The notes: generated by a model from the sequence alone, not told the origin. Counted from the first letter of the stretch, positions 25,969 to 36,299 are shown. The stretch: DNA of 64,000 nucleotides from Natronorubrum aibiense (GCF_009392895.1 NZ_CP045488.1:3224001-3288000); one strand, 5' to 3'. Numbers and translations are program-made.

Positions 25969-26410
25969 TCTCTCTGCACAGAAGCGACTCGCAGCTGACG
26001 TCTTGGACGTCGGTCAGAACCGCGTCTGGCTCGACCCCGACGCGCAGGCGGACATCGCCGAAGCGATCACCCGCGACGAGATCCGCGAACTCGTCGAGGA
26101 CGGTCGCATTCAGGCCGCAGACGCCAAGGGCAACTCCCGAGGCCGTGCCCGAGAGCGCAACGCGAAACGCGCATACGGCCACCAGAACGGCCCCGGAAAG
26201 CGCCGCGGCAAGAAAGGCGCCCGCCAGAACGAGAAAGACGAATGGCAGAACAAGATTCGCGCACAGCGACGGAAGCTGCGTGAACTCCGCGACAAGGGCG
26301 AACTGACGCCCACGCAGTACCGCGAGCTTTACAAGAAGGCTGGCGGTGGGGAGTTCCGTAGCGTCCGGTACCTGTTGAACTACATCGACGACACCTACGG
26401 TGACCAATAA
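25961..26410 (+). CDS. rpl19e: 50S ribosomal protein eL19
   Basis: 149 aa, an archaeal/eukaryal-only protein. It begins [24 protein letters not shown] and continues with the very basic [34 protein letters not shown] region (residues about 55-90) that runs along rRNA. The long C-terminal helix is present. It overlaps uL18 by one base (TAATG). Confidence 0.96.
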   Translation: MTDLSAQKRLAADVLDVGQNRVWLDPDAQADIAEAITRDEIRELVEDGRIQAADAKGNSRGRARERNAKRAYGHQNGPGKRRGKKGARQNEKDEWQNKIRAQRRKLRELRDKGELTPTQYRELYKKAGGGEFRSVRYLLNYIDDTYGDQ

Positions 26411-26958
26411 TGGCGACAGGACCACGATACAAGGTACCGATGCGGCGTCGCCGTGAGGTCCGGACGGACTACCACCAGAGGTTGCGCCTGCTGAAATCGG
26501 GCAAGCCCCGACTCGTTGCTCGCAAGAGCAACAAGCACACTACGGCGCAGCTGATCACTCCCGGACCTCAGGGAGACGAGACGCTCGCAAGTGCACACTC
26601 GAGCGATCTAGAAGCGTACGGCTGGGAAGCACCCACAGGAAACATCTCTGCAGCCTATCTGACCGGCTTGCTGGCCGGGAAGCGAGCCGTCGAGGCTGGT
26701 CTCGAGGAAGCGGTCCTCGACATCGGTCTCAACACGGCAACGCCCGGGAACAAAGTGTTCGCGGTGCAGGAAGGCGCAATCGACGCAGGTCTGGAGATTC
26801 CGCACAACGACAGCGTGCTCGCAGACTGGTCGCGTACGCGTGGCGAACACATCGCCGAGTACGCCGAACAGTTAGACGAGCCACTGTACAGCGGTGAGTT
26901 CGACGCAACGGACCTGCCAGAACACTTCGACGAGGTACGAGAGGCGATTCTCGAATGA
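26410..26958 (+). CDS. rpl18: 50S ribosomal protein uL18
   Basis: 182 aa, archaeal/eukaryal L5e-like form. It begins [47 protein letters not shown], with [25 protein letters not shown] in the centre. It binds 5S rRNA together with uL5. The stop overlaps the uS5 start by 4 bases. Confidence 0.97.
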   Translation: MATGPRYKVPMRRRREVRTDYHQRLRLLKSGKPRLVARKSNKHTTAQLITPGPQGDETLASAHSSDLEAYGWEAPTGNISAAYLTGLLAGKRAVEAGLEEAVLDIGLNTATPGNKVFAVQEGAIDAGLEIPHNDSVLADWSRTRGEHIAEYAEQLDEPLYSGEFDATDLPEHFDEVREAILE

Positions 26959-27602
26959 GCAACTACAACGACAGCGGATGGGAACCCGTCACCCGTCTCG
27001 GTCGGATGGTCCAAGAGGGCGAGATCGACGACATGGAAACCGCCCTCAACTCGGGACTCCCGCTGAAGGAACCCGAGATCGTCGACCAGCTCCTGCCGGG
27101 GCTCGACGACGAAGTGCTGGACATCAACATGGTCCAGCGTATGACGGACTCCGGACGACGCGTGAAGTTCCGGTGTGTCGTTGCGGTCGGAAACCGCGAC
27201 GGCTACGTCGGCTACGCGGAAGGTCGAGACGACCAGGTCGGGTCTGCCATCCAGAAGGCGATCGGTATCGCGAAACTGAACATCATCCAAGTGCCACGCG
27301 GCTCCGGGTCGTGGGAGGACCGCTCGGACCGACCACACTCGCTGACGCGCCGGACCACCGGCAAAGCCGGCTCCGTCGAAGTTGAGGTCATCCCCGCCCC
27401 TGAAGGACTGGGACTGGCCGCAAGCGACACCGTCCACGCCGTCCTCGATCTGGCCGGCATCGAAAACGCCTGGACTAAGAGCCACGGCAACACCCGAACG
27501 ACGGTGAACCTCGCGAAAGCGACGTTCAACGCGCTCGAGAACGCATCGCAGTCGCGTCATCCACAGCGCCGTCCAAACCGAGAAGCCGAGGTGAGTGAGT
27601 GA
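26955..27602 (+). CDS. rps5: 30S ribosomal protein uS5
   Basis: 215 aa, archaeal/eukaryal type. The double-stranded RNA-binding domain reads [33 protein letters not shown], and the C-terminal domain [54 protein letters not shown]. It works at the mRNA entry and the decoding centre. Its stop shares a base with the uL30 start. Confidence 0.97.
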   Translation: MSNYNDSGWEPVTRLGRMVQEGEIDDMETALNSGLPLKEPEIVDQLLPGLDDEVLDINMVQRMTDSGRRVKFRCVVAVGNRDGYVGYAEGRDDQVGSAIQKAIGIAKLNIIQVPRGSGSWEDRSDRPHSLTRRTTGKAGSVEVEVIPAPEGLGLAASDTVHAVLDLAGIENAWTKSHGNTRTTVNLAKATFNALENASQSRHPQRRPNREAEVSE

Positions 27603-28069
27603 TGAAGGCGATCGTTCAGGTTCGTGGTGAAGTCAACCGACAGCAAGACGTAGAGGATACGCTGCAGATGCTTAACATCCACAGCGTCAACCACTGTGCG
27701 CTCGTCCCCGAGACCGACGCGTATCGGGGGATGATCACGAAGGTCAACGACTACGTCGCTCACGGCGAACCCGACGCTGACGTCCTCGAGACGCTGCTCG
27801 CAAAGCGAGCCGAACCGCTCGAAGGCAAACAGTCGGACGTCGACGAGCAGTGGCTCGCCGACAACACCGAGTACGACGACTTCGGTGCGCTGGCCGAGGC
27901 ACTGCTGGCAGAGGAGACGACGCTTCGTGACGTTGGACTGTCGCCGACACTTCGACTGCACCCACCACGTGGTGGCCACAACGGCATCAAGAAGCCGACC
28001 GTCGAAGGCGGCCAACTCGGAAAACATACAACGGAAGAGATTAACGATCTCCTCGAATCGATGCGATAA
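27602..28069 (+). CDS. rpl30: 50S ribosomal protein uL30
   Basis: 155 aa, the longer archaeal/eukaryal form. The core begins [55 protein letters not shown], and the C-terminal part has LRLHPPRGGHNGIKKPTVEGGQLG. I use the ATG at 27602 overlapping the uS5 stop. Confidence 0.97.
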   Translation: MKAIVQVRGEVNRQQDVEDTLQMLNIHSVNHCALVPETDAYRGMITKVNDYVAHGEPDADVLETLLAKRAEPLEGKQSDVDEQWLADNTEYDDFGALAEALLAEETTLRDVGLSPTLRLHPPRGGHNGIKKPTVEGGQLGKHTTEEINDLLESMR

Positions 28070-28071
28070 CC

Positions 28072-28572
28072 ATGACGAGTAAAAAACGACGCCAGCGCGG
28101 ATCGCGCACGCACAGCGGCGGCACCCACAAGAACCGACGTGGTGCAGGCCACCGCGGTGGTCGCGGCCGTGCCGGGCGGAGCAAACACGAGTTCCACAAC
28201 TACGAACCGCGAGAGAAACACGGATTCAAGCGTCCGCAGGGCATCCGAGAGGAAGTCGCGGAGATCGACGTCCAGAAACTCGACGAAGACGCGATCCTCT
28301 ATGCCGCTGACGGCCTCGCCGAGGAAACCGACGACGGATACAAACTCGACGCGCGCGACATCGTCGAGGACGGCCATGAGGTCGACATCGTCAAGGTTCT
28401 CGGCTCCGGACAGGTCCGGAATACGCTCGAGGTAACGGCAGACGCCTTCTCGGCAGCAGCCGAGGAGAAACTCGAGGCTGCCGGCGGCGAAGCGGTCGTC
28501 TCGGAGCGAGGGCAGGAAGCCGACGCCGAAGACGCTGAAGCCGACGCCGAATCCGAACAGAACGAGGAATAA
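28072..28572 (+). CDS. rpl15: 50S ribosomal protein uL15
   Basis: 166 aa. The N-terminus is Arg/Gly rich (KKRRQRGSRTHSGGTHKNRRGAGHRGGRGRAG), as in uL15, and the C-terminal globular domain has VEDGHEVDIVKVLGSGQVRNTLEVTADAFSAAAEEKLEAAGGEAV, followed by an acidic tail of about 25 residues. It is the last ribosomal gene and is 3 bases upstream of secY. Confidence 0.96.
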   Translation: MTSKKRRQRGSRTHSGGTHKNRRGAGHRGGRGRAGRSKHEFHNYEPREKHGFKRPQGIREEVAEIDVQKLDEDAILYAADGLAEETDDGYKLDARDIVEDGHEVDIVKVLGSGQVRNTLEVTADAFSAAAEEKLEAAGGEAVVSERGQEADAEDAEADAESEQNEE

Positions 28573-28575
28573 CAT

Positions 28576-30033
28576 ATGGGATGGAAGGAAGCCGCCGAAC
28601 CGGTCTTGACGCGGATGCCTGCAGTGCGCCGTCCGGAAGGACACGTCCCCTTCAAGCGAAAGCTGGCGTGGAGTGCTGGCATCCTCGTGTTGTACTTCTT
28701 CCTGACGAACATCACACTGCTCGGAAGTGCCCAAGGGGCAACCGACATCTTCGGGCAGTTCCGTTCGGTTCTTGCTGGTGAGCAGGGCTCGCTGCTGCAG
28801 GTCGGTATTGGACCGATCGTCACCGCGAGCATCGTCTTGCAGCTGCTTGGCGGTGCGAATCTCCTCGGTCTCGATACGGACGATCCGCGAGATCAGGTGC
28901 TCTACCAGGGGCTGCAGAAGCTCCTCGTCGTCATCATGACGGCGCTGACTGCGCTCCCGATGGTGTTCGCCGGCGGCTTCCTGCCAGCACAGCAGTCGCT
29001 GACGCTTGGTGGCCTCGAGTTCGGCCACACGCAGGTTCAGACGCTGATGTTCGCCCAAATCTTCGTTGGCGGGATTCTCATCCTCTACATGGACGAGGTC
29101 GTCAGCAAGTGGGGGATCGGCAGCGGGATCAGCCTGTTCATCATCGCCAGCGTGAGCCAACGGCTCGTCGCCGGGCTGCTCTCGCTCGACGATGGCGCGT
29201 TCTTCTACGACTGGTACCGGATCATCACCGGACAGGTCGAGATCGGCTCGATCGTCGCCGGTGACGGGTTGCAAACGCTGTTGCTCCAGGAAGGGCACAT
29301 CATCGCGTTGCTGACGACGGTGTTGATCTTCGGGATCGTCGTCTATGCGGAATCGGTCCGTGTGGAGATCCCGCTCAGCCACGCCCGCGTCAAGGGGGCT
29401 CGCGGTCGCTTCCCAGTGAAGCTCATCTACGCGAGCGTCCTGCCGATGATCCTCGTTCGAGCGCTGCAGGCCAATATCCAGTTCATGGGACAGATTCTGA
29501 ACAGCCAGTGGGCCGGCATGCCCGCGGCGCTGGGAACCTACACGGACGGACAGCCGACCGGTGGGTTCTTCTACTACTTTGCACCGATCTACTCACCCAA
29601 CGACTGGATGTGGTGGACGGGAACGGTGACTCAAGAAGCATGGCAGGTGCTGATCCGCATCTCGATCGACCTGACGTTTATGATCGCTGGCGGCGCAATC
29701 TTCGCCATCTTCTGGGTCGAAACCACGGACATGGGTCCGGAAGCAACGGCAAAGCAGATCCAGAACTCCGGGATGCAGATCCCCGGCTTCCGACAGAACG
29801 TTGGCGTCATCGAGAAGGTCATGGAGCGGTACATTCCGCAGGTGACCGTCATTGGTGGTGCGCTGGTAGGTCTGCTCGCCGTCTGGGCAAACATGCTCGG
29901 TACCATCGGTGGTATTTCCGGAACCGGTCTGCTGCTGGCCGTCTCCATTACGTACAAACTGTACGAGGAGATCGCCGAGGAGCAGATGATGGAGATGCAC
30001 CCGATGATGCGCCAGATGTTCGGCGGCGAATAA
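28576..30033 (+). CDS. secY: preprotein translocase subunit SecY
   Basis: 485 aa with ten hydrophobic segments. Diagnostic motifs are GWKEAAEPVLTRMPAVRRPEGHVPFKRKL at the N-terminus, the plug region after helix 1 (GATDIFGQFRSVLAG), GWGIGSGISLFI-like KWGIGSGISLFIIA, the cytoplasmic loop RVEIPLSHARVKGARGRFPVKLIYASVLPMIL, and ISGTGLLLAV near the end. It forms the membrane channel for Sec export and insertion. It closes the ribosomal operon and is followed by a T-rich terminator. Confidence 0.97.
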   Translation: MGWKEAAEPVLTRMPAVRRPEGHVPFKRKLAWSAGILVLYFFLTNITLLGSAQGATDIFGQFRSVLAGEQGSLLQVGIGPIVTASIVLQLLGGANLLGLDTDDPRDQVLYQGLQKLLVVIMTALTALPMVFAGGFLPAQQSLTLGGLEFGHTQVQTLMFAQIFVGGILILYMDEVVSKWGIGSGISLFIIASVSQRLVAGLLSLDDGAFFYDWYRIITGQVEIGSIVAGDGLQTLLLQEGHIIALLTTVLIFGIVVYAESVRVEIPLSHARVKGARGRFPVKLIYASVLPMILVRALQANIQFMGQILNSQWAGMPAALGTYTDGQPTGGFFYYFAPIYSPNDWMWWTGTVTQEAWQVLIRISIDLTFMIAGGAIFAIFWVETTDMGPEATAKQIQNSGMQIPGFRQNVGVIEKVMERYIPQVTVIGGALVGLLAVWANMLGTIGGISGTGLLLAVSITYKLYEEIAEEQMMEMHPMMRQMFGGE

Positions 30034-30613
30034 CGGCTGCTTTCCCCGACGTCTTTTTTGTTTGCCGTTTTTCGTGACGCAATAGGCGAGCCCCATCCTC
30101 GTTCGATTCTGCCTGTTCAAGCAACGCTGATCCGGAGTCGAATTGACAGCACGATTTGGACTGCTCTCGAGCGACTGTCGACGCCAAGCCGTGTACCTCA
30201 CTGCTGCTCTCGATTGGCGTCTGGCAGTGGTATTGCTCGGTACACAGCTACCTAAACAGCCATGGAGGGCATTCCCGAAATAGAGCGATTACTGTCTCAT
30301 GTCTACCTGAGGTGCATCACACAGCCGCGTCTGAACGATATTGCCATCGTCCGCAGTCACTTCCAAGAGTTGTGAGTTGGACGGGCAGATGGGGAACAGT
30401 AGGCGATGAGTCGGTGGGCTGTACGCTCTCGGGTGAGACAGTACGTGGTTTCGATCGTTCACAGCTTAACCAGTTCCGTGATAGCACGCTCGTCTTAGAA
30501 GCAAAACTCGAGAAACGTACGAGGAGAGACTGCATCTACGGTTAACTCCAAAAAGGCAATCGCGTCTCAGTCGATTCGTGTCTCGTCCAGAAATCGGTTC
30601 GCTTTCGGTGATG
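30034..30613. other. 580-base intergenic region without a recognised gene
   Basis: Between secY and coxD. Apart from the secY terminator I find no ORF with haloarchaeal codon character or protein features. Base composition is less GC-biased than in the coding DNA. It may be decayed DNA at the junction between the ribosomal operon and the cox block. Confidence 0.55.
30052..30063 (+). terminator. T-rich terminator after secY
   Basis: TCTTTTTTGTTT begins 19 bases after the secY stop. Oligo-T stretches are the usual archaeal intrinsic termination signal, so this probably ends the 14-kb ribosomal operon. Confidence 0.6.
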
Positions 30614-30874
30614 TTACTGAATGGAGTACCCTGCTGCAACGGTCAGCAGGAACACCATGAACACGGCAAGCGCCATCATGTACGTGATCGAACGTGGTTC
30701 TTCTCGGAGATGTTGGAAGTAGCCCGCAATCAAGAGGGATTTGATGACAGCCAGTACGACTGTCCCTCCGATCGCTGCCTGTTCTGGAATACCGATCTCG
30801 AAGAAGACGAACTTAGCCGTCCCTAACGCCAGCAATGCCACGTATATGAGGGTGTATGTCCGAATACCAGCCAT
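30614..30874 (-). CDS. coxD: cytochrome c oxidase subunit IV-like protein
   Basis: 86 aa with three hydrophobic segments. The pattern is that of prokaryotic cytochrome oxidase subunit IV (PF03626 type): YVALLALGTAKFVFFEIG, AAIGGTVVLAVIKSLLIAGYFQHLREEPRS, and ALAVFMVFLLTVAAGYSI. The central K-x-x-L-I-A-x-Y-F-x-H-L motif is typical. It is on the same strand as the fused coxA-coxC gene but separated by an unrelated membrane-protein gene. Confidence 0.85.
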   Translation of the reverse strand: MAGIRTYTLIYVALLALGTAKFVFFEIGIPEQAAIGGTVVLAVIKSLLIAGYFQHLREEPRSITYMMALAVFMVFLLTVAAGYSIQ

Positions 30875-30898
30875 TGGTGTACAATGTGAAGGATGGAC

Positions 30899-30906
30899 AC
30901 TTATAG
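30899..30906 (+). promoter_or_regulatory. TATA-like element for the divergent membrane protein
   Basis: ACTTATAG lies 25-32 bases upstream of the ATG at 30931 and supports that start. Confidence 0.45.
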
Positions 30907-30930
30907 CTTCCTCATGCAGCCGCGGATGTG

Positions 30931-32391
30931 ATGACGACAGTCCCGGGAAAGCGATACGTAGATGGGATCGTGGACGAACGGGATAGTATGAGTGGACGTT
31001 CGGCTCTCGTCCGCCGAACAGGTCTCATCGCAGTAGGGACGGTCATCGCACTCGCTGTGTCTGTAGGAAGCGTCGGCGCGAGCAACGTCGGCGTCGGGCT
31101 CTCGGAACAAAGCGTTGGGGCAGCGATCCCGGTCTGGCTGTCCCTTGCGATGGGTGGTGGCGCTGTCGGTACCTCGGTGCTGATGACCGTGCTCATTACC
31201 AACCGAGAGCATGTCGAACGCTTCCGTACCGAAACAGTTGGTGTTTCAGTTGACCGATTCCGAACAAGCTGGAGACTGGTGTTCGGGACGGTCGGAGTGG
31301 CTACGCTCGTGCTTATGCTTGTCGTGGGAGTTGTCGGTCCACAGATCGGGAGCTTCAGTATCACTGTCCTGCTGACGTTCGTCGGTGGCCGCGCCCTGTT
31401 GACGATCGTCGCCTACACCGTCGGGAACCCGTGGCCCGCACTCAACCCGTGGCGATACATTGCGACGGCCCTCCCGAACGGCTATCTCTCGTATCCGTCG
31501 TGGCTCGGCTCCTGGCCCGCAGTCGGTGCACTGCTGGTGTTGCTCTGTCTCGAGGCGATCGCTCCACTGACAACCTCTCCACGCGCGCTGGTGGCCGTTA
31601 TCCTTGCCTACTCTGTGTTTACGATTGGCGGTGCAGTCGTCTTCGCTCCCGACAGCTGGTTTCGAAACGCAGATCCGATTTCGGCCTGGTTTCGGTTCTA
31701 CAGTGCAGTTGCACCGATCCAGCGGACAGCGGGCGGACTCGAGGTTCGGTATCCCGGTGCCAGACTCACTGATGACGACGTCGTCAGCGACATCTCCGAG
31801 ATAGCGTTCGTTCTCCTGCTTCTGTGGGAACTCACCTACAGCGCTGTTATTGCAACGGCACCGGGAGTCCGAACCGTGGAAACACTCGTTGGAATCGGAC
31901 TTGCACCCCAGTTCGTTTATCTCGGATTGTTGCTGGTCGGCTTTGGGCTCTTCTGGAAAGGGTTCTTGATCACCGTTACAAGTGCCCGATGCCGCGCTGA
32001 GAGCCCGCTTTCACAGCGGGAGGTTGCATTCCGATTTGCGTCGCCGCTGCTCGCGATCGCGGCTGGATACCACTTCGCCCACTACGCTGGTTTCTCCCTT
32101 TCACTGTGGCCGTCGCTCGTTGATACGATTGCCGCACCGCTGAACCCACCTGAGAATCCGACGCAGTACCTGCTGACGTCGTGGTTCGGCTACGTAGAGA
32201 TCGTGGGGATTCTCTTTGGGTATATGCTTTCCGTCTGGGTCGCTCACGCCGTCTCGTTCAATCTGCTATCCGGGAAGCGACGAGCGATCCGGTGCCAATA
32301 TCCATTTATCGCTGTCATGATCGTTCTCACGGTCGTAAGTTTGTTACTCGTCACAGCCACTCCAGTCGAGCCCGTGTACGTCCCGAGCTGA
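30931..32391 (+). CDS. multi-spanning membrane protein of unknown function
   Basis: 486 aa from the ATG supported by a TATA-like element; another possible start is the ATG at 30988. I count ten to twelve hydrophobic segments, beginning GLIAVGTVIALAVSVGSVGA, which could also read as a cleaved leader. A loop contains GNPWPALNPWRYIATALPNGYLSYPSWLGSWPAVG, and a later one ISAWFRFYSAVAPIQRT. The end has YHFAHYAGFSLSLWPSLVDTIAAPL. I do not recognise the family. It is divergent from coxD and lies inside the oxidase locus, so a role in respiration or oxidase assembly is conceivable. Confidence 0.6.
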   Translation: MTTVPGKRYVDGIVDERDSMSGRSALVRRTGLIAVGTVIALAVSVGSVGASNVGVGLSEQSVGAAIPVWLSLAMGGGAVGTSVLMTVLITNREHVERFRTETVGVSVDRFRTSWRLVFGTVGVATLVLMLVVGVVGPQIGSFSITVLLTFVGGRALLTIVAYTVGNPWPALNPWRYIATALPNGYLSYPSWLGSWPAVGALLVLLCLEAIAPLTTSPRALVAVILAYSVFTIGGAVVFAPDSWFRNADPISAWFRFYSAVAPIQRTAGGLEVRYPGARLTDDDVVSDISEIAFVLLLLWELTYSAVIATAPGVRTVETLVGIGLAPQFVYLGLLLVGFGLFWKGFLITVTSARCRAESPLSQREVAFRFASPLLAIAAGYHFAHYAGFSLSLWPSLVDTIAAPLNPPENPTQYLLTSWFGYVEIVGILFGYMLSVWVAHAVSFNLLSGKRRAIRCQYPFIAVMIVLTVVSLLLVTATPVEPVYVPS

Positions 32392-32771
32392 TCTGACTCC
32401 TCAAGTCGTAGCTGACTCGCACTCGCTTGTTCCTTCAAGAGTGGATCTCGAACAGACAGGAATCATCCCGTACCGCGTTCGAGAGCGAGACACATCTCCT
32501 GGTTATGTGTTCCAGAACATTCCGACTGAGTGGCCAGTGACTGGCCTCTAGGTCCGACTGAGCGGGACCATTTCTTTTCGTCCGAACGGGCTCCCTTGCA
32601 GGACACTTCGGCCGGTCACTTCAATACTGCTGTGACATGCGTACCGCTCTCTCGAGTGTGGCCGACTGTCACTCTGTAGAAGTAGTCTACGACGGCTAGA
32701 TTACGGACTGCTACCGCTCGAGCGGGTGTGGTCAAAAAAGTGGAATCGAAAACTCGTGTAACGGGTGGCCG
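32392..32771. other. 380-base intergenic region with a palindrome and direct repeats
   Basis: Between two convergent genes. No ORF of interest. It holds GGCCAGTGACTGGCC (32532-32546), flanked by two copies of TCCGACTGAG-y-GG at 32521-32533 and 32553-32565, then a T-rich stretch near 32571. The palindrome could be a terminator structure for the upstream membrane-protein gene. Confidence 0.5.
32734..32739 (-). terminator. oligo-T terminator of the coxB-coxAC operon
   Basis: The minus strand reads TTTTTT at 33-38 bases past the coxAC stop. Confidence 0.5.
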
Positions 32772-35252
32772 TTACATCAAGTAGAACAGTGGGAACAGGA
32801 AGACCCAGACGATGTCGACGAAGTGCCAGTAGAGGCCGAAGTACTCGACTGGACGGTGGTCCTCGAGATACGCATCGACGCTGATGATCCGGTAGATCAT
32901 GAACACGGCGATGAGCAGACCGAGAATTACGTGGAGTGCGTGCAGGCCGGTCGTGACGAAGTAGATGGAGTACTCGATGCCTTTCCACCAGTAATCGCCG
33001 TGTGAGAATTTTACGCTGTACTCGAAGCCTTTCACGCTCATGAACGCCAGTCCGAGGAGGAGCGTGGCACTCATCGAGGCGAGGAGCCCTTTCTTGTTCT
33101 TGCGTTCAGCGAATACCAGTGCGAGGATAACCGTGAAACTCGAGGTGAGCAAGATGTAAGTGTTGAGCAGGCCGGGCCAAGAGGCGAACGGCACCTTCGT
33201 CCACTCACCCCAGCCCATGTGGAGGCGCATGAAGACGAACGCCCCGATCGCAGCGCCGAAGACGACGACGTCCGAGGCGAGGAACACCCAGACACCGAAC
33301 TTCGTGTTGTCGACGCCACCGAACGGCCATCGCTCCGCGACCGCCATCTCAGGAACGTTGAACTCTTCGACACCGAACTTGAACAGCGCGACTCCGAGGA
33401 TCGCCACACCAAGCGCGGTGATCACGGGATACATAATGTTCGGCTCAGCACCAGTACCGACGAGCGCGTCCGGTGCCGTGCCAGTCCCTTCTGCGAACTC
33501 GACCATGTATGGCGTGATACCCGACAGGCCGAGGAAGAACACGAAGGTACCCAGTCCGATACCGAGCGGCCAGATACTGGCGTGATCGGCGTGTTCTTCT
33601 TCGTGCGCGTGCGTCGCGGCCGCTGCTTTGTGACCGGTCGCAACGCCACCGTCGGTGGCTGTTTTCGAGTCGTCGACGAACTCAAGGCGGCCACTGGCGT
33701 AGCTCGGTCGGTCGGTCCAGTTCTCGAGTGGCGGTGGCGAGGGAATCGCCCACTCGGCGGTGCGGGAGAATTCCCACGGGTTATCGGGCGCTTCTGGTCC
33801 CGAGACCCAGCTCTTTGCGAACGTGTAGAACATGATCAGGAACGAGGAACCGAGGACGAACGCGCCGACGGTTGCCACCTGATGGTAGAGCTGTGTGCCT
33901 TCGGGATAGGTGAAGACGCGGCGTGGCGTCTCCCAAGCGAGGAACATCGGGAAGTACAGCATGTTGAACCCGATGAAGTAGACGGCGAAGTTGAGTTTCC
34001 CGAGCGCCTCGGAGTACATTTTCCCGGTGATTTTGGGCCACCAGTAGTAGAGGCCGGCGATCAACGCCGTGACGCCCGAGACCATCACGTAGTGGAAGTG
34101 GGCGACGACCCAGTAGGTGCCACGGAACTCGTAGTCCAGAACGACGGCCCCAAGGAAAACCCCCGTAATGCCGCCGAGGATGAACAGGACGAGTGCACCG
34201 AGGCTGAACAGGAACGGCGTCGTGAATCGGACGCGTCCTTTGACCATCGTGTAGATCAGCGCGAAGACCATCAGGTCAAAGGGAAGCGAGATCCCGATCG
34301 TCGTCGCCATGAACAGCGTCTTGATCTCCAGATTGATCGTGGTCAGGAACATGTGGTGCATCCAGACCAGGAAGGACTGGACGGCCACCAGCACCATCGC
34401 GATGATGACCCATTTCCGGCCGACAAGTCGCCGTCCGGTGAAGGTCTGGAACGTCTCGAACAGGATACCTAGCGCGGGGAAGAAGACGATGTACACCTCC
34501 GGATGTCCGAAGAACCAGAACAGGTGTCCCCACAGCAGGCCCGAACCCTGATCAGTCGCGAAGTACTGTGTCAGAAAGATTCGATCGATCGACAACAACA
34601 GCAGTGCTGCAAGCAGTGCAGCGAACGCGAACAGCATCATCCACACCGTCAACAGCCACGACCAGGAGAACATCGGCATGTTCCAGAGGCCGAGCCCTTC
34701 TGCGCGGGATCGGTGCATGGTGACGAGGAAGTTCACTGTGCCGATCGTAATCGACATGACGAACAGCGTCAACGCGAGAACAGTCGCGTTACTTCCAGTC
34801 GTCGCCTCTAGTGCTGGCGTGTACGTCGGCACGTTCAGCGGGGCGTACATCGTCCAGCCACCAGCGAATGCACCGCCCTGGAAGAACGAGAGGCCGATGA
34901 GGATTCCCGAAAACAGGTAGAACCAGTAACTCAGGGCGTTCAGTCGTGGGAACGCGAGGTCTTTTGCACCGATCTGTAGTGGAACGAAGTAGTTCGCGAA
35001 CCCGGATGCGATCGGTGAGAGGAACCAGAAGACCATCAGCAGCCCGTGGGCTGAGACTGCCTGGTTGAACTGGTTCCCTGAGAGCAGACCTGTACCACCG
35101 GCCTCCCAGAGGTGGGCGCGGAATACGAGCGCAAGGATGCCACCAAACAGGAGGAAGAACATCGACGTCGCCAAGTAGAGGATTCCGACGTCCTTGTGGT
35201 TCGTCGTGACGAGCCACCGCTTGATCGACGTCATTGGGGGAAGATCACTCAT
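32772..35252 (-). CDS. coxAC: fused cytochrome c oxidase subunits I and III
   Basis: 826 aa. Residues 1 to about 560 are subunit I: heme a ligand His69 ([10 protein letters not shown]), Cu_B ligand His250 and the cross-link Tyr254 in [10 protein letters not shown], His299/His300 (WMHHMF), and heme ligands His385/His387 (VAHFHYV). Glu252 of HPEVY marks the A-type oxidases with a D-channel. A linker with charged residues follows (residues about 560-640). The last 180 residues are subunit III, with [16 protein letters not shown] and [19 protein letters not shown]. The protein reduces O2 and pumps protons. Its ATG overlaps the coxB stop by one base (TAATG). Confidence 0.95.
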   Translation of the reverse strand: MSDLPPMTSIKRWLVTTNHKDVGILYLATSMFFLLFGGILALVFRAHLWEAGGTGLLSGNQFNQAVSAHGLLMVFWFLSPIASGFANYFVPLQIGAKDLAFPRLNALSYWFYLFSGILIGLSFFQGGAFAGGWTMYAPLNVPTYTPALEATTGSNATVLALTLFVMSITIGTVNFLVTMHRSRAEGLGLWNMPMFSWSWLLTVWMMLFAFAALLAALLLLSIDRIFLTQYFATDQGSGLLWGHLFWFFGHPEVYIVFFPALGILFETFQTFTGRRLVGRKWVIIAMVLVAVQSFLVWMHHMFLTTINLEIKTLFMATTIGISLPFDLMVFALIYTMVKGRVRFTTPFLFSLGALVLFILGGITGVFLGAVVLDYEFRGTYWVVAHFHYVMVSGVTALIAGLYYWWPKITGKMYSEALGKLNFAVYFIGFNMLYFPMFLAWETPRRVFTYPEGTQLYHQVATVGAFVLGSSFLIMFYTFAKSWVSGPEAPDNPWEFSRTAEWAIPSPPPLENWTDRPSYASGRLEFVDDSKTATDGGVATGHKAAAATHAHEEEHADHASIWPLGIGLGTFVFFLGLSGITPYMVEFAEGTGTAPDALVGTGAEPNIMYPVITALGVAILGVALFKFGVEEFNVPEMAVAERWPFGGVDNTKFGVWVFLASDVVVFGAAIGAFVFMRLHMGWGEWTKVPFASWPGLLNTYILLTSSFTVILALVFAERKNKKGLLASMSATLLLGLAFMSVKGFEYSVKFSHGDYWWKGIEYSIYFVTTGLHALHVILGLLIAVFMIYRIISVDAYLEDHRPVEYFGLYWHFVDIVWVFLFPLFYLM

Positions 35253-36283
35253 TAGTTCTCACCTCCGTCGTCGTTCGTTTCGCTGTTCGTTTCGTCAGTC
35301 TCGTCTGTCTCGTCATTAGTGTCTTCTGTACCCGACGTTTCGATCGTGTACGTCTCACTCGATGGACTGGTAATGTCGACACTCTCTTCGATCGTGTCGA
35401 ACGAATCGTCGTCGGACGTGATCGTCAGGTCGTACGTGCCGCCCTGTTCGATCTCGTCGATGGTGATCGTGCCGTTCTCGAAGTCGTCGGCCGTGTACGT
35501 GTACTCAAGATCTGCTTCGTACTCGTCGTTGTTCTGGTGGACGAGTTGGAGTTCGTAGCCGTCAGTAACCGGCTCTTCGTTCTCATCCTCGAGGGTAACC
35601 TCGAGAGTCAGCTGATCGTCGAGCCACGTGTCGAACTCGTCTTGCTCCATGACCTGTACGGTGCCAACCATGTTCGAGTGGAAGTCACCACAGAGTTCGT
35701 AGCACTTGATCTCGTGTTGTGCACCGGCTTCCTCGGCCATGAACCACGTTTCGTCGTACTCACCGGGGATCGCGTCCGCTTTCACACGTAAGTCCGCGAT
35801 CCCGAAGGTGTGCCAGACGTCACCAGAGGTCACCTCGATTGCGACCGGTCGGTCGGCAGGAACGTTCAGCGTGTTTGTCGCTTCAACGCCATTCTCGTAT
35901 TCGAAGTGCCAGGCGAACCCTTCACCTGTGATATCGACCTCGATTGGATCTTGCTCGAATTCGTCTTGTGGGTCCTCGACGTACAGGAGCATCCCATAGG
36001 TCCAGATCACAAGCGAGATAACGATAATGGCGCTGATACCGAACGATAGGAACAGTTTCTTTCCGCCCTTTCCACCTGTCGGTAACTCCCCGAGTGTGGG
36101 CAGTGAATCGTCTTTCGGCTGATCGGTGTCGCGATACTTGTACGCGTTGTACAAGGTGTATGCGACAACGACGATGCCGACGAGCGTACCGAGTCCGAGA
36201 AACACCACGAAGATGTCTCCGAACACGTCCGCGCGCGTGTCTGCCTGCATCGGAGTCGTCAGTGCGCTGTAGATTGTATTCAC
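35252..36283 (-). CDS. coxB: cytochrome c oxidase subunit II
   Basis: 343 aa, longer than the usual 250-280. Two hydrophobic segments (about 22-43 and 78-100) anchor the N-terminus. The CuA site is complete: His158 in DVWHTFGI and [12 protein letters not shown] with Cys194, Glu196, Cys198, His202 and Met205. It takes electrons from a soluble copper protein such as halocyanin. Residues from about 220 form an additional beta-rich domain ([23 protein letters not shown] and [12 protein letters not shown]) and a Thr/Asp/Glu-rich tail. The start is a GTG, 17-24 bases from a TATA-like element, so the mRNA is probably leaderless. Confidence 0.93.
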   Translation of the reverse strand: MNTIYSALTTPMQADTRADVFGDIFVVFLGLGTLVGIVVVAYTLYNAYKYRDTDQPKDDSLPTLGELPTGGKGGKKLFLSFGISAIIVISLVIWTYGMLLYVEDPQDEFEQDPIEVDITGEGFAWHFEYENGVEATNTLNVPADRPVAIEVTSGDVWHTFGIADLRVKADAIPGEYDETWFMAEEAGAQHEIKCYELCGDFHSNMVGTVQVMEQDEFDTWLDDQLTLEVTLEDENEEPVTDGYELQLVHQNNDEYEADLEYTYTADDFENGTITIDEIEQGGTYDLTITSDDDSFDTIEESVDITSPSSETYTIETSGTEDTNDETDETDETNSETNDDGGEN

Positions 36284-36299
36284 CTCTTTTGAAGACCGC

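Noticed and set aside
30156-30545. 129-codon open frame in the gap after secY
   Set aside because: Amino acid composition (many Cys, His, Arg, Ser) and codon use are unlike haloarchaeal genes, and no motif is seen.
33219-34472. 417-codon open frame on the plus strand opposite coxAC
   Set aside because: The protein is highly charged with no membrane or domain features, and the opposite strand carries an intact oxidase.
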